64,000 bases of DNA, taken from NCBI GenBank assembly GCA_021845905.1, contig JAJZVA010000001.1:1-64000 (forward strand), written 5' to 3'. The notes below the pieces were generated by a model. That model was not told the DNA's origin. It saw only the letters and a list, made by a program, of their open reading frames with translations, and ran no database searches. The position numbers and the translations under genes are program-made. This DNA is from Pseudomonadota bacterium. Its GTDB lineage: Bacteria > Pseudomonadota > Alphaproteobacteria > Micavibrionales > UBA2020. Below are positions 45,088 to 55,147 of the stretch, one piece after another; position 1 is the stretch's first letter, and each line of letters starts with the position of its first letter.

Positions 45088-46872
45088 ATGGCTAGACCAG
45101 ATCCTTCGGCGCATATTGTTGGAATTATTGTCGAAGATCATGGCGCTTTGCATTTCAAGCCTTGCAGTAAAAAAGAAAGATCAAAGACTTACGCGTTGAA
45201 TTCTCTTGGTTCATCCGGCGCAAAAGATGGCGATATTGTCGTCGCAAAACGAATCCCAAGCACACAGTCAAACCCCAAAGTGAGCGTGACACGGGTCCTC
45301 GGGCAAAAAACGACGCCGGGAATACTTACAACGATAAGTATTTATGAACATGGGCTTAGTGAAATATTCTCATCTAACGCTTTAAAAGATGCGAGCTCCC
45401 ATGCCGTGCCGGATCTCGGCAACCGTGAGGATTTGCGCGATATTCCGCTGGTCACCGTGGACGGGCCAGACTCCCGTGATTTCGATGACGCCATATTCGC
45501 CGAGCCGACGCAGGACGGAGGCATGCACCTGATCGTCGCGATCGCCGACGTTTCGTGGTACGTGCGCCCGGGAAGCAAGCTGGATGATGAAGCCTACGAG
45601 CGCGGCAATTCCACCTATCTGCCCGACCGCGCCGTGCCGATGCTGCCCGAAAGCCTCTCCAACGGCCTTTGCTCTTTGAAGCCACATGAGGACCGCGCCG
45701 TCATGGCGGCGCATCTCTGGATCGACCGGGACGGCAACCTGACCAAAAAGAAGGTCACGCGCGGCCTGATGCGTTCAGCCGCCCGCCTCACCTACACGCA
45801 GCTGCAGGCCGCGAAAGACGGCAACCCGGACGCAACTACAACACCGTTGATGGACAGCGTGGTCACGCCGCTTTATGAAGCTTATGACATTCTCAAAAAG
45901 GCCAGCGTGGCGCGCGGCGCGCTGGATCTCGCCCTGCCTGAGTACAAAGCGCAAGTGAACGACAAGGGCGAAACCGTCGCTGTCGCCAAAGGCGACGAGT
46001 CGGAGAGCCATCAGGTCATCGCCGAGTTCATGATTCTCGCCAACAGCGCCGTCGACCAGTTGCTGCATGAAGCCCATGCGCCCTGCGTGCACCGCCATCA
46101 TGCGCCGCCGCCGGATGAAAAGCTTGAAATCCTCCGCGCTCAACTGAAGGTCGCCGGCATCGAATTGCCCGCCAAGGGCGCGATCAAAAGCGCCGCTGAT
46201 TTCAAAGAACTCACTGAAAAGGCGCGTCAGCTCCCCACGGAGGAAGCCGTTGAAACCATTCAGAACGTCGCGCGCGCCCAGTCCAAGGCCAAATACGATA
46301 CGCAAAACGCCGCGCATTTCGGCCTCGCGCTGGAACGCTACGCCCATTTCACTTCACCGATCCGCCGTTATGCCGACCTGCTGAACCATCGCAGTCTCGC
46401 AGAAGCTTTCAACCTCGGCGGCGGCGGGCTGGACGCGACGCAAAAAGGCCGCCTTCCTGAGATGGCGGCTCATGTCAACGACACGGAGATGCGTTCCGTC
46501 AAAATCGAACGCGCGGCGGACGCCCGTTATGCGGCAGATTACCTCTCGAAAAAAACCGGCAGCGCTTTTAAAGGCCACATCACCGGAGTCATCAACGGCG
46601 CCGTGTTCGTCCGTCTCGACGGCCTCGGTTGCGAAGGCATGCTGCCGGTCAAGTTTCTGCCCAAGGACGACTACAGCTTCGATGAGTTCAAAAAAATCCT
46701 CGTCGGCGCGAACAGCGGACGCACCTTCCGCGCGGGCGACGAGATGACCGTGCGCGTGAAAGTCGCGGACGGGCTGAGCGGCGCGATCATCCTGACGCCC
46801 GTCAACGACAACGAGGCCACGGCAACGCCACAGCCGAAACGGCGCCGCAAAGCGGCTTTCTCGCCAAAGTAA
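45088..46872 (+). CDS. RNase II/R-family exoribonuclease, short form
   Basis: 594 residues. The RNB catalytic motif TVDGPDSRDFDDAIFAE carries the metal-binding aspartates. YLPDRAVPMLPESLSNGLCSLKP and HFTSPIRRYADLLNHR are further RNB signatures, and an S1-like domain (about 500-575) and a basic tail (PKRRRKAAFSPK) follow. It degrades RNA 3' to 5'. It is about 150 residues shorter than E. coli RNase R and lacks the N-terminal helix-turn-helix and first cold-shock domain. A near-perfect TATAAT lies about 45 nt upstream, and AAGGAAA precedes the ATG. Confidence 0.88.
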   Translation: MARPDPSAHIVGIIVEDHGALHFKPCSKKERSKTYALNSLGSSGAKDGDIVVAKRIPSTQSNPKVSVTRVLGQKTTPGILTTISIYEHGLSEIFSSNALKDASSHAVPDLGNREDLRDIPLVTVDGPDSRDFDDAIFAEPTQDGGMHLIVAIADVSWYVRPGSKLDDEAYERGNSTYLPDRAVPMLPESLSNGLCSLKPHEDRAVMAAHLWIDRDGNLTKKKVTRGLMRSAARLTYTQLQAAKDGNPDATTTPLMDSVVTPLYEAYDILKKASVARGALDLALPEYKAQVNDKGETVAVAKGDESESHQVIAEFMILANSAVDQLLHEAHAPCVHRHHAPPPDEKLEILRAQLKVAGIELPAKGAIKSAADFKELTEKARQLPTEEAVETIQNVARAQSKAKYDTQNAAHFGLALERYAHFTSPIRRYADLLNHRSLAEAFNLGGGGLDATQKGRLPEMAAHVNDTEMRSVKIERAADARYAADYLSKKTGSAFKGHITGVINGAVFVRLDGLGCEGMLPVKFLPKDDYSFDEFKKILVGANSGRTFRAGDEMTVRVKVADGLSGAIILTPVNDNEATATPQPKRRRKAAFSPK

Positions 46873-46886
46873 AACGGAAACATGGC

Positions 46887-48128
46887 ATGAAAAAAGTTTC
46901 GGCGGACACAATCACAGAGTTGACGATTTCCGCCGCGACCACGCCGGAAAACGTCGGCGCGCCGCCCACCGTTCAAGAACTGATCGACGGCATCCGCGCC
47001 ACGCTGACCGGCAAAATAAAGGCGCTTTCCGCCTCTGAAAAAAATGCCGAGGAAACCGCGCCGCCGGAGAAAAAAGCCCAGCCGACCGCGTTTCATATTT
47101 CACGCGAACATCTGGTCCGCGAGCTTGAGGACTTCGAGAATATCATCGCCGATTTGCCGGTCGGTTTCCGTCTCGCGCCGGTTTTGTATTCCACGATCAA
47201 GCATAGAGAGAATGCCGGCATCTATTCGCAATTCAGTTCCTGCGTGAAGCCGCAATTCTTCCGTTTCCTCGCCGAGAACCATGCGGAAGAGCTGAAGGCG
47301 CTCGGCATCTGCTCCAAAGGCATCAAGCGTATGACGCAAGGGCAGAAGCCGGTCGATGAGAGCAACAGGCCTTACGACGTCAACGTCGACCATATCATAG
47401 AGCGGTTCGGCGGCGGCAGGGCTTCGCTCACGGAAGAGGTCGATCCGCAGATGCCGCGCGGCAGCCAGCCGACGCACCTCACCAACCATTTCGCCAATCT
47501 CATGCTCATGCCGCGCGACGTTCATGAGCGTAAAAACAAGCTGAATGAAATTCAGGGTGCGTCGAAGACGCCGTTCGGAGAGAGCAAATGGGTGCTGATG
47601 ATTGTGCCTGAGGTGGACGCGAAACACGCCGGATATGTTTCCCAGCCGCAGCCGACGCCGCTTTCTTCTGTGCCCGGCGTTCCGCAGCGGTCGCGCCGCG
47701 AAACCGCGTTGCAGAACCTGGTCGACGCGACGGCCCAGCTTAACCGCATGATCAATCTGGTGCTTAAGTCTGACGACCCGAAAGCCGTCAATGTCGATCT
47801 GTCGATTGACAGGATGGAAAGAAGCCTGATGGCGGTCTTTAACACGGCGGCGCACAGCCCGCGGGATTTGAAGGATTTGCGCAGGTTCTGCGACCACAGG
47901 AATTTCAGAAGCGTGCGCGAGGATCTTGTCCTTTTGCCGCGGGAAAAAACGGAAAAGTTGCGCCATGCGCTGGATTTGCTGGATACAAAAATCAGCAAGC
48001 GCTTCAACGACAATGCCGATGGCGCAAAAACGCAGCCGGTGATTGTTTCCTGTGCGCCCGCGATGCAGCAAAGACCGGACAAGAAAAAGAAGCACAAGAA
48101 AAAAAGCAAGCGTTACAACAGGCGATAG
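46887..48128 (+). CDS. HNH-endonuclease-like protein, 413 aa
   Basis: No named family recognised. The centre contains what looks like an HNH/beta-beta-alpha metal motif: VDHIIERFGGG (D168-H169), then NHFANLMLMPRDVHERKNKL with N204, H213 and lysines. This is the D-H...N...H...K order of HNH nucleases. The N-terminal 60 residues are low-complexity; the region 225-345 is proline-rich and then helical; the tail (KKKKHKKKSKRYNRR) is strongly basic, as for nucleic-acid binding. It starts 15 nt after the RNB exoribonuclease, so co-transcribed and perhaps a partner in RNA or DNA processing (inference). Confidence 0.6.
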   Translation: MKKVSADTITELTISAATTPENVGAPPTVQELIDGIRATLTGKIKALSASEKNAEETAPPEKKAQPTAFHISREHLVRELEDFENIIADLPVGFRLAPVLYSTIKHRENAGIYSQFSSCVKPQFFRFLAENHAEELKALGICSKGIKRMTQGQKPVDESNRPYDVNVDHIIERFGGGRASLTEEVDPQMPRGSQPTHLTNHFANLMLMPRDVHERKNKLNEIQGASKTPFGESKWVLMIVPEVDAKHAGYVSQPQPTPLSSVPGVPQRSRRETALQNLVDATAQLNRMINLVLKSDDPKAVNVDLSIDRMERSLMAVFNTAAHSPRDLKDLRRFCDHRNFRSVREDLVLLPREKTEKLRHALDLLDTKISKRFNDNADGAKTQPVIVSCAPAMQQRPDKKKKHKKKSKRYNRR

Positions 48129-48188
48129 CCCGCCCGCGCAACCGCGCGGTGTTTGGCGCGGGTTTCAGATTTCTTTGCGAAATGCCGG

Positions 48189-49871
<1,683 letters not shown>

Positions 49872-49947
49872 CTATTTGATTTCCTTATGTTTTTTGTCAG
49901 CGCCATTCAGGCTGTGATATAAATAATATCCTTGTTATAGTTATAAA

Positions 49948-49979
49948 AAGCTTGTTCTGCAAGCTTCGGTTTTTTTTTA
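49948..49979 (+). terminator. Orphan terminator-like hairpin upstream of ettA
   Basis: AAGCTTG-ttctg-CAAGCTT-cgg-T(10): a 7-bp stem and long T-run on the plus strand. On the minus strand it is a stem followed by TTTTTATAA. No plus-strand gene reads into it, so it may end a short antisense RNA or form part of the ettA leader. Confidence 0.55.
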
Positions 49980-50144
49980 TTAAAAATAATCAAAATCGAT
50001 GCATAGACCTGATTTTATCGCCCGGATAGCGCGCGCTCATAAGGCGGCGTGTTAGTTTTATTGAAGCTGCCGCTATAATCCTCTAGGATTTAACGAAGTT
50101 CTGACATCAAACCCAAGCCAGTCCACCATTTCGAGGATCCCGCA

Positions 50145-50786
50145 ATGTTGCCGCGCATGCCAGCCTCCAGACACGACACGGATACCGCGCGTCTTATTCT
50201 CGTCGGGCCCATGCAAAAGAGCATTTTGCGCCCCGCGCGGCTCAAATCTCTCACATTGCAAAAAGCCCCGCAAGTCGCGGTGGACGGCGGCGGTGCGTTT
50301 GCCGTCGATCCTGTTTTATGGGTGGGGGACGGCGATTCCGGCATCGTTCCGAAGTCGGTGCCGGTCTGCTTCAAAAGCGATCAGGGTATGACGGATTTCC
50401 GCTTCTGTCTGGAAACGGTGCGTATCTGGAACTGGCGCGAACTACACATCTTCGGCTTTCTCGATGGACGGAAGGATCATGAACTCGCCAACCTCGGCGA
50501 ACTCCACGCGGCTTTGAAAAAACGCCGCGTGCCATCGTCCGCCGTTTTTTATGACGCGAAAAATCGTCCGGTCATCCGTTTCTTTCAGGCGAGGCAACAC
50601 AAAATCAATCTGCACGGGACGTTTTCAGTCTTGGTTATCGAAGCCGCGAAGATCAGCCTCGCGGGGAAATGCAAATATCCGGCGCGCAACGTCGCCCTCG
50701 CTCCGCTGTCCGGCCGCGGCGTTTCCAACGTCGCTTCCGGCGACGTGCGGATCAGCGCGACCAAGCCGTTTTTTATTATTGGCTAG
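50145..50786 (+). CDS. Thiamine pyrophosphokinase-like protein
   Basis: 213 residues. The catalytic-fold motifs of thiamine diphosphokinase can be aligned: VAVDGGG, WVGDGDSG, SDQGMTDFRFCLE (usual K-D-x-T-D) and GFLDGRKDHELANLGEL (usual GxxGGRxDHxxxN). The first lysine of the KDxTD motif is replaced (SDQGMTD), so activity is uncertain. It should convert thiamine to thiamine diphosphate. GAGGATCC precedes the ATG. Its TAG stop is formed by the left end of MITE-like copy 2; the empty site would read TAA. A TATAAT element lies near 50072. Confidence 0.7.
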   Translation: MLPRMPASRHDTDTARLILVGPMQKSILRPARLKSLTLQKAPQVAVDGGGAFAVDPVLWVGDGDSGIVPKSVPVCFKSDQGMTDFRFCLETVRIWNWRELHIFGFLDGRKDHELANLGELHAALKKRRVPSSAVFYDAKNRPVIRFFQARQHKINLHGTFSVLVIEAAKISLAGKCKYPARNVALAPLSGRGVSNVASGDVRISATKPFFIIG

Positions 50787-51057
50787 GGTCAGACCTCATT
50801 AATCTATGGAATTATATAAGCCCTGCGCCGTATTGGATGCAAGGAAAAGCAACGAAAGCGTGGTGGATCCCACGCTGAGTTGCTTTGACGCCGCAGACGG
50901 TGCGGCCGAGGGCTTACCCTTCCGGGCGCGGCGAAAATGACGCCCTGCGGCTTCCAAGGCTTTGACCGTAGCAACCGCTACGCTCTGCAGCCTTGTCATT
51001 GCAGGATCGCCATTTTCGCTTCGCGTAGAATTGCCATAGATTAATGAGGTCTGACCC
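50786..51057. mobile_element. MITE-like element, copy 2 (272 bp, 24-bp perfect inverted ends, TA duplication)
   Basis: Ends gggtcagacctcattaatctatgg (50786-50809) and its complement (51034-51057), with TA on both sides (50784-50785 and 51058-51059). Non-coding inside. It shares end layout (GG-TCAG-ACCT) and several internal blocks with copy 1 at 16521-16796, although most of the rest differs, so they are divergent members of one family. Like copy 1 it fills the gap between two convergent genes exactly: the TPK-like gene on the left and ubiD on the right. Confidence 0.75.
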
Positions 51058-51060
51058 TAA

Positions 51061-52584
51061 TCACGCGCGGCGGCGCGGCTTTTTCTTTTCGTCGTCAAAA
51101 ATCTCGTCCCACAGTGCATTGACGCGGGCGACAGTCTTTTCATCCATAGCGAGCGGTCTGCCCCATGTGCGGTCGGTCTCGCCAAAGGTTTTGTTGGTGG
51201 CATCAAAGCCGATCTTGCCGCCGAGGCCGCTTTTCGGCGAAGCAAAATCGAGATAGTCGATCGGCATATTTTCCAGCGTCACGACGTCGCGCGACGCGTC
51301 CATGCGCGTCGAGAGCGCCCAGAGAACGTCCTCCCAGTTGCGCACATTGATATCCTCATCAACGACAATAATCATTTTCGTGTAGCTGAACTGATAAAGA
51401 TACGACCAGAAGGCGAGCATCATCCGCCGCGCGTGTCCGGTATAACGCTTTTTGATGGAAATGACGGCGATGCGGTACGAGCAGGCCTCCGGCGGCAGCC
51501 AGCAATCGACGATCTCGGGAAACTGCTGTTGCAGCAACGGCAGAAAAACATCGTTCATCGCGACCGCCATGGTCGAGGCTTCATCCGGCGGGCGACCGAG
51601 ATAGGTGGAAAGATAAACAGGCTTCTTGCGCATTGTAATCGTAGAAACGGTGAAAACAGGAAACGGCTCGACGCTGTTGAAATAGCCGGTATGGTCGCCA
51701 TACGGGCCTTCCATCGCGGTTTCCGTCGCCGAAACATGGCCTTCCAGCACGATTTCGGCCTCCGCCGGCACCAGCATCGGCACGGTCTTGCATGGCGTGA
51801 GCGAGAGTTTCTCCCGCCGGATCAAACCGGAGAAATGATACTCGGAAAGCGTATCAGGCAGCGGCATCACGCCGGAGAGGAGCGTTGCGGGATCGGCGCC
51901 GATCGTTACCGCCAGCGGCATGTCCATGCCGCGTTCCTGCCACTGCCTGAAGTGCCGCGCCCCGCCGCGATGCGGCAGCCAGCGCGCGATCAACTTGTTT
52001 TTGCCGATCACCTGCATGCGGTAAATGCCGACATTGTAATCCGCCGTGTCGGCACTGTCCGGCGGGCGGGTCATGACGAGGTTGAAGGTGATCAGCGGCG
52101 CGGGCTCGCCCGGCCAGAAAGATTGTACCGGCAGCTTGTGCAAATCAACGTCCTTGCCGCGCAAAACGCATTCCTGCACCGGCGCTGGCGCGCGGCGTAC
52201 TTCAGGCTTCATCGCCATCACCGCCTTGAGATCGCCATATTTGCCCAGTGTAGAGAGAATTCCCGACGGAGGGTCGGGTTGCTTCATCGCCGCGAGCCAG
52301 CGTCCGTAATCCTGAAAGCCGTTGACATCACACCCCAGCCCGCGCGCGACGCGCTCCACCGTGCCGAAGAGATTGCACACCACGGGGATGGGGCTGAGCT
52401 TGCCGTTTTTCATGATGGGTTTTTCGAACAGCAAAACGGGCCCGTGGTTTTCAAGCACGCGCTTGTGGATCTCGGTCATTTCCAGAACAGTGGAAACCGG
52501 ATACGCGATGCGTTTCAGTTGCCCTTCGGCTTCCAAAGAGTCCAGAAAATGCTGCAACGACTGATGATCTGCGTTTTTCGTCAT
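51061..52584 (-). CDS. ubiD: 4-hydroxy-3-polyprenylbenzoate decarboxylase UbiD
   Basis: 507 residues, prenylated-FMN-dependent decarboxylase of ubiquinone synthesis. Family features: ENHGPVLLFEKP, LNLVMTRP-like NLVMTRP, RWLPHRGGARH, the glutamate-containing EGPYGDHTGYF and the C-terminal WGRPLAMDE. The ATG at 52584 (MTKNADHQSLQHFL) is preferred to the track's TTG at 52632. It lacks a good Shine-Dalgarno (only a GCGGGC), and an FNR-type palindrome is centred 41.5 nt upstream, so a leaderless anaerobically induced mRNA is predicted. It diverges from ubiTUV. Confidence 0.92.
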   Translation of the reverse strand: MTKNADHQSLQHFLDSLEAEGQLKRIAYPVSTVLEMTEIHKRVLENHGPVLLFEKPIMKNGKLSPIPVVCNLFGTVERVARGLGCDVNGFQDYGRWLAAMKQPDPPSGILSTLGKYGDLKAVMAMKPEVRRAPAPVQECVLRGKDVDLHKLPVQSFWPGEPAPLITFNLVMTRPPDSADTADYNVGIYRMQVIGKNKLIARWLPHRGGARHFRQWQERGMDMPLAVTIGADPATLLSGVMPLPDTLSEYHFSGLIRREKLSLTPCKTVPMLVPAEAEIVLEGHVSATETAMEGPYGDHTGYFNSVEPFPVFTVSTITMRKKPVYLSTYLGRPPDEASTMAVAMNDVFLPLLQQQFPEIVDCWLPPEACSYRIAVISIKKRYTGHARRMMLAFWSYLYQFSYTKMIIVVDEDINVRNWEDVLWALSTRMDASRDVVTLENMPIDYLDFASPKSGLGGKIGFDATNKTFGETDRTWGRPLAMDEKTVARVNALWDEIFDDEKKKPRRRA

Positions 52585-52618
52585 GCCCGCAAGAATGACG
52601 CAGCCAGCGATGCGGTAC

Positions 52619-52632
52619 TTGATCTGGGTCAA
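52619..52632. promoter_or_regulatory. FNR/DNR-type operator between ubiD and ubiT
   Basis: TTGAT-CTGG-GTCAA, one base from the TTGAT-N4-ATCAA consensus. It is 35 nt from both start codons (52584 minus, 52667 plus). With activator at -41.5, the start site falls on the A of each ATG. A TATCTT -10 element lies at 52654-52659 for ubiT and CATTCT at 52597-52592 for ubiD. Confidence 0.8.
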
Positions 52633-52666
52633 GTCACGCTAAAAATTCCGCGCTATCTTTGTGCGC

Positions 52667-53149
52667 ATGAAAAAAGATCAGCAGCGTTTGAAGTTCCTCG
52701 AGCCCGCCGTCCGCCGTGTGTTTTGCGCGGTGCTGGACGCGCATCCCGAGATCGTCGACCGGCTGGACGATTATGCCGCCAGCCGCATCCGCATCGACGT
52801 GCGCGACGCGCCTTTTTGCATGGTTATGCAAGTGTCAAAACGCGAGATCGGCGTTTACCGTCGTGATGCGAAAGTGAAATCCGATGCGCGGATCGGCGGC
52901 TCCTTCATGACCTTGCTGAAGCTTGCCGAAGGCGGCGGCGACGGCGATTCTCTGTTCTTCAGCCGCGACATCGAAATTTCCGGCGATACGGAGGCGGTGG
53001 TCGCCTTGCGCAATGCGCTGGATGATTCCGACATGAACATTGTCCGCGAAAGCCTCGCCGCGTTCGGCGTCCTCGGTCTGCCTTTGCGCATCTGTTACAG
53101 GGTTTTTCAGGACATGCGGCCGCTCGTCGCGGGCATGTTCGCGCCATGA
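52667..53149 (+). CDS. ubiT: Ubiquinone anaerobic biosynthesis accessory factor UbiT
   Basis: 160 residues with an SCP2 sterol-carrier domain (about 40-140: IDVRDAPFCMVMQVSKREIGV, GGSFMTLLKLAEGGGDGDSLFFSRDIEISGDTE). UbiT works with UbiU and UbiV in oxygen-independent ubiquinone synthesis and binds lipid intermediates. The ATG at 52667 is used in place of the track GTG at 52661; there is no Shine-Dalgarno, in keeping with a leaderless mRNA. ubiU begins with an ATGA overlap. Confidence 0.9.
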   Translation: MKKDQQRLKFLEPAVRRVFCAVLDAHPEIVDRLDDYAASRIRIDVRDAPFCMVMQVSKREIGVYRRDAKVKSDARIGGSFMTLLKLAEGGGDGDSLFFSRDIEISGDTEAVVALRNALDDSDMNIVRESLAAFGVLGLPLRICYRVFQDMRPLVAGMFAP

Positions 53150-54153
53150 CGAAGCAACAAGGACGCAAAACGCCTGAGCTGGTCTGCCCCGCGGGCACGC
53201 CGTCGGCCTTGCGCGTCGCGGTGGATGCGGGCGCTGACGTGGTCTATTGCGGATTTCGTGACGAGACCAACGCGCGCAATTTCCCCGGCCTCAATTTCAG
53301 CCGCGCGGAAATGGCTGAAGCGACGGAGTACGCGCACAAGCGCAAGGCGCAAGTTTATGTGACGGTCAACACCTTCCCGCAGGCCGGAAAGACGGATCTG
53401 TGGCGCAAAGCCGTCGACGACGCGGTCGGTTGCGGGGCGGACGCGCTGATCGTCGCCGACATGGGGCTTGCATCTTACGCCGCGAAAACGCACCCCGATA
53501 CGCGCCTCCATCTTTCGGTGCAGGCCTCGGCCTCCAATCCCGACGCCATCAAATATTATTGCGAGACGTTCAACGTCAAACGCGTCGTATTGCCGCGCGT
53601 TTTGAGCGTAACGGAAATCACCGCGCTCAATGACGAGATCCCTTGCGAGACGGAAGTGTTCGTTTTCGGCGGGCTCTGCGTGATGGCGGAAGGCCGCTGC
53701 CTGTTGTCTTCCTACGCGACGGGAAAATCGCCCAACATGAACGGCGTCTGCTCGCCCGCGGGCGACGTGCGCTACGAACAGGGTAAGGATGGCAGCATGG
53801 ATTCCAAGCTCGGCGTCTTCACCATCAACCGCTTCGCAGAGAGCGAGACCACAGGGTACCCGACCATCTGCAAAGGCCGTTTCAAATGCGGCGGCAATAC
53901 AGGCTATATCTTCGAAGAGCCGAGCAGCCTCGATGCGCTCTCGATGATGCCTGACCTGCTGCAATCCGGTGTTGCGGCATTCAAGATCGAAGGCCGCCAG
54001 CGCGGACGCGCCTACACGGAAGCCGTGGTCAAAGCTTTCCGCAAGGCGCTTAGCGATTATGCGCGCGGCTGGCCGGTAAAAACCGACGCGCTGATCGCCC
54101 TCGCCGAAGGCGGGCAATTGACCGAAGGAGCATACAAAAAAACATGGCGGTAA
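53146..54153 (+). CDS. ubiU: Ubiquinone anaerobic hydroxylation protein UbiU (U32 family)
   Basis: 335 residues of the peptidase-U32 family: ELVCPAGTPSALRVAVDAGADVVYCG, the FGGLCVMAEGRCLLSSYA segment, NGVCSPAGDVRYE and CKGRFKCGG. These contain the four cysteines that bind the [4Fe-4S] cluster in UbiU. With UbiV it hydroxylates the ubiquinone ring without oxygen. It overlaps ubiT and ubiV by 4 and 10 nt, so the operon is tight. Confidence 0.93.
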   Translation: MTKQQGRKTPELVCPAGTPSALRVAVDAGADVVYCGFRDETNARNFPGLNFSRAEMAEATEYAHKRKAQVYVTVNTFPQAGKTDLWRKAVDDAVGCGADALIVADMGLASYAAKTHPDTRLHLSVQASASNPDAIKYYCETFNVKRVVLPRVLSVTEITALNDEIPCETEVFVFGGLCVMAEGRCLLSSYATGKSPNMNGVCSPAGDVRYEQGKDGSMDSKLGVFTINRFAESETTGYPTICKGRFKCGGNTGYIFEEPSSLDALSMMPDLLQSGVAAFKIEGRQRGRAYTEAVVKAFRKALSDYARGWPVKTDALIALAEGGQLTEGAYKKTWR

Positions 54154-55037
54154 AATTGACATTGGGCCCTGTGCTGTTCAACTGGGCACCTGAAAAATGG
54201 CGAGATTTCTATTTCCGCATGGCGGACGAAGCGCCTGTGGACATCGTTTACGTCGGCGAAGTCGTCTGCTCGAAGCGTCAGCCGTTTTACAACAAATTAC
54301 TGCCCGAGGTCGTTGAACGTCTGCAAAAAGCGGGCAAGGACGCGGTGCTTTCGTCCCTCGCCATGGTGATGAACAAGCGCGAGGCAAAAACAATGCGCGA
54401 ACTCGCCGCAAACGACAAGCTGCCCGTCGAAGTCAACGACGTTTCGGCGCTCGCAAAGCTTGACGGGCGCGATCATGTCATCGGGCCGTATATCAATGTC
54501 TATAACGAGGACACGCTGGCGCATCTCGCAGAGCGCGGCGCGCGGCGTGTCTGCCTTGCGCCGGAAATTTCTTTCGCGACGGCGAAAATTCTCAGCACGG
54601 CGGGAAAAAAATACAAAACCGACATCGAAGCGCAGGTCTTCGGCCGCATGCCGCTGGCCGTCTCCGCGCGCTGCTATCACGCCCGTCTGCACAACCTTTC
54701 CAAAGACAACTGCCTTTTCGTCTGCAACAAGGACCCGGATGGGCTGCCGCTGAAGACGCTCGACGAGCGGGGCTTCCTCGCCGTGAACGGCATCCAGACG
54801 CTCTCCGCCGCCTGTCTCGACCTTGCGGAAAAAATGGGCGAAATGCAGCTTGCTGGCATCCGCCATTTCCGCCTCTCGCCGCACGACTGCGACATGGTGA
54901 AAGTCGCCACTCTCTACCGTCAGGCCGCGGACGGCGACGCAAGCGTGGCGGAGAAGCTCAGGCAACTTCTCCCCGCAATGGAATTCTCCAATGGTTATTT
55001 CGCCAGTGAGGCCGGTTATAAATGGATTTCAGCGTGA
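54144..55037 (+). CDS. ubiV: Ubiquinone anaerobic hydroxylation protein UbiV (U32 family)
   Basis: 297 residues, second U32-type partner. TLGPVLFNWAPEKWRDFYFRMADEAPVDIVYVGEVVCSKR and the cysteines in SARCYHARLHNLSKDNCLFVCNKD (Cx10-12CxxxC) are UbiV-like Fe-S ligands, along with the cysteine in EVVCSKR. Last gene of ubiTUV. A regulator gene follows 110 nt downstream. Confidence 0.93.
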   Translation: MAVKLTLGPVLFNWAPEKWRDFYFRMADEAPVDIVYVGEVVCSKRQPFYNKLLPEVVERLQKAGKDAVLSSLAMVMNKREAKTMRELAANDKLPVEVNDVSALAKLDGRDHVIGPYINVYNEDTLAHLAERGARRVCLAPEISFATAKILSTAGKKYKTDIEAQVFGRMPLAVSARCYHARLHNLSKDNCLFVCNKDPDGLPLKTLDERGFLAVNGIQTLSAACLDLAEKMGEMQLAGIRHFRLSPHDCDMVKVATLYRQAADGDASVAEKLRQLLPAMEFSNGYFASEAGYKWISA

Positions 55038-55147
55038 TTTCTTTTATGATTATCTGATTTTTATGCAAAAAAAAGAGGCTGTGATACTGGACAAAAATAA
55101 CATCACAATGTAACTTCCTTTTGGAATAAAGAGGAAGATAGTCTGTT

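Noticed and set aside
55070-55147. GTGAT...ATCAC inverted repeat upstream of the first CRP/FNR gene as an FNR site
   Set aside because: Half-sites are about 16 nt apart rather than 4 and do not match TTGAY, so it is not an FNR/DNR operator.
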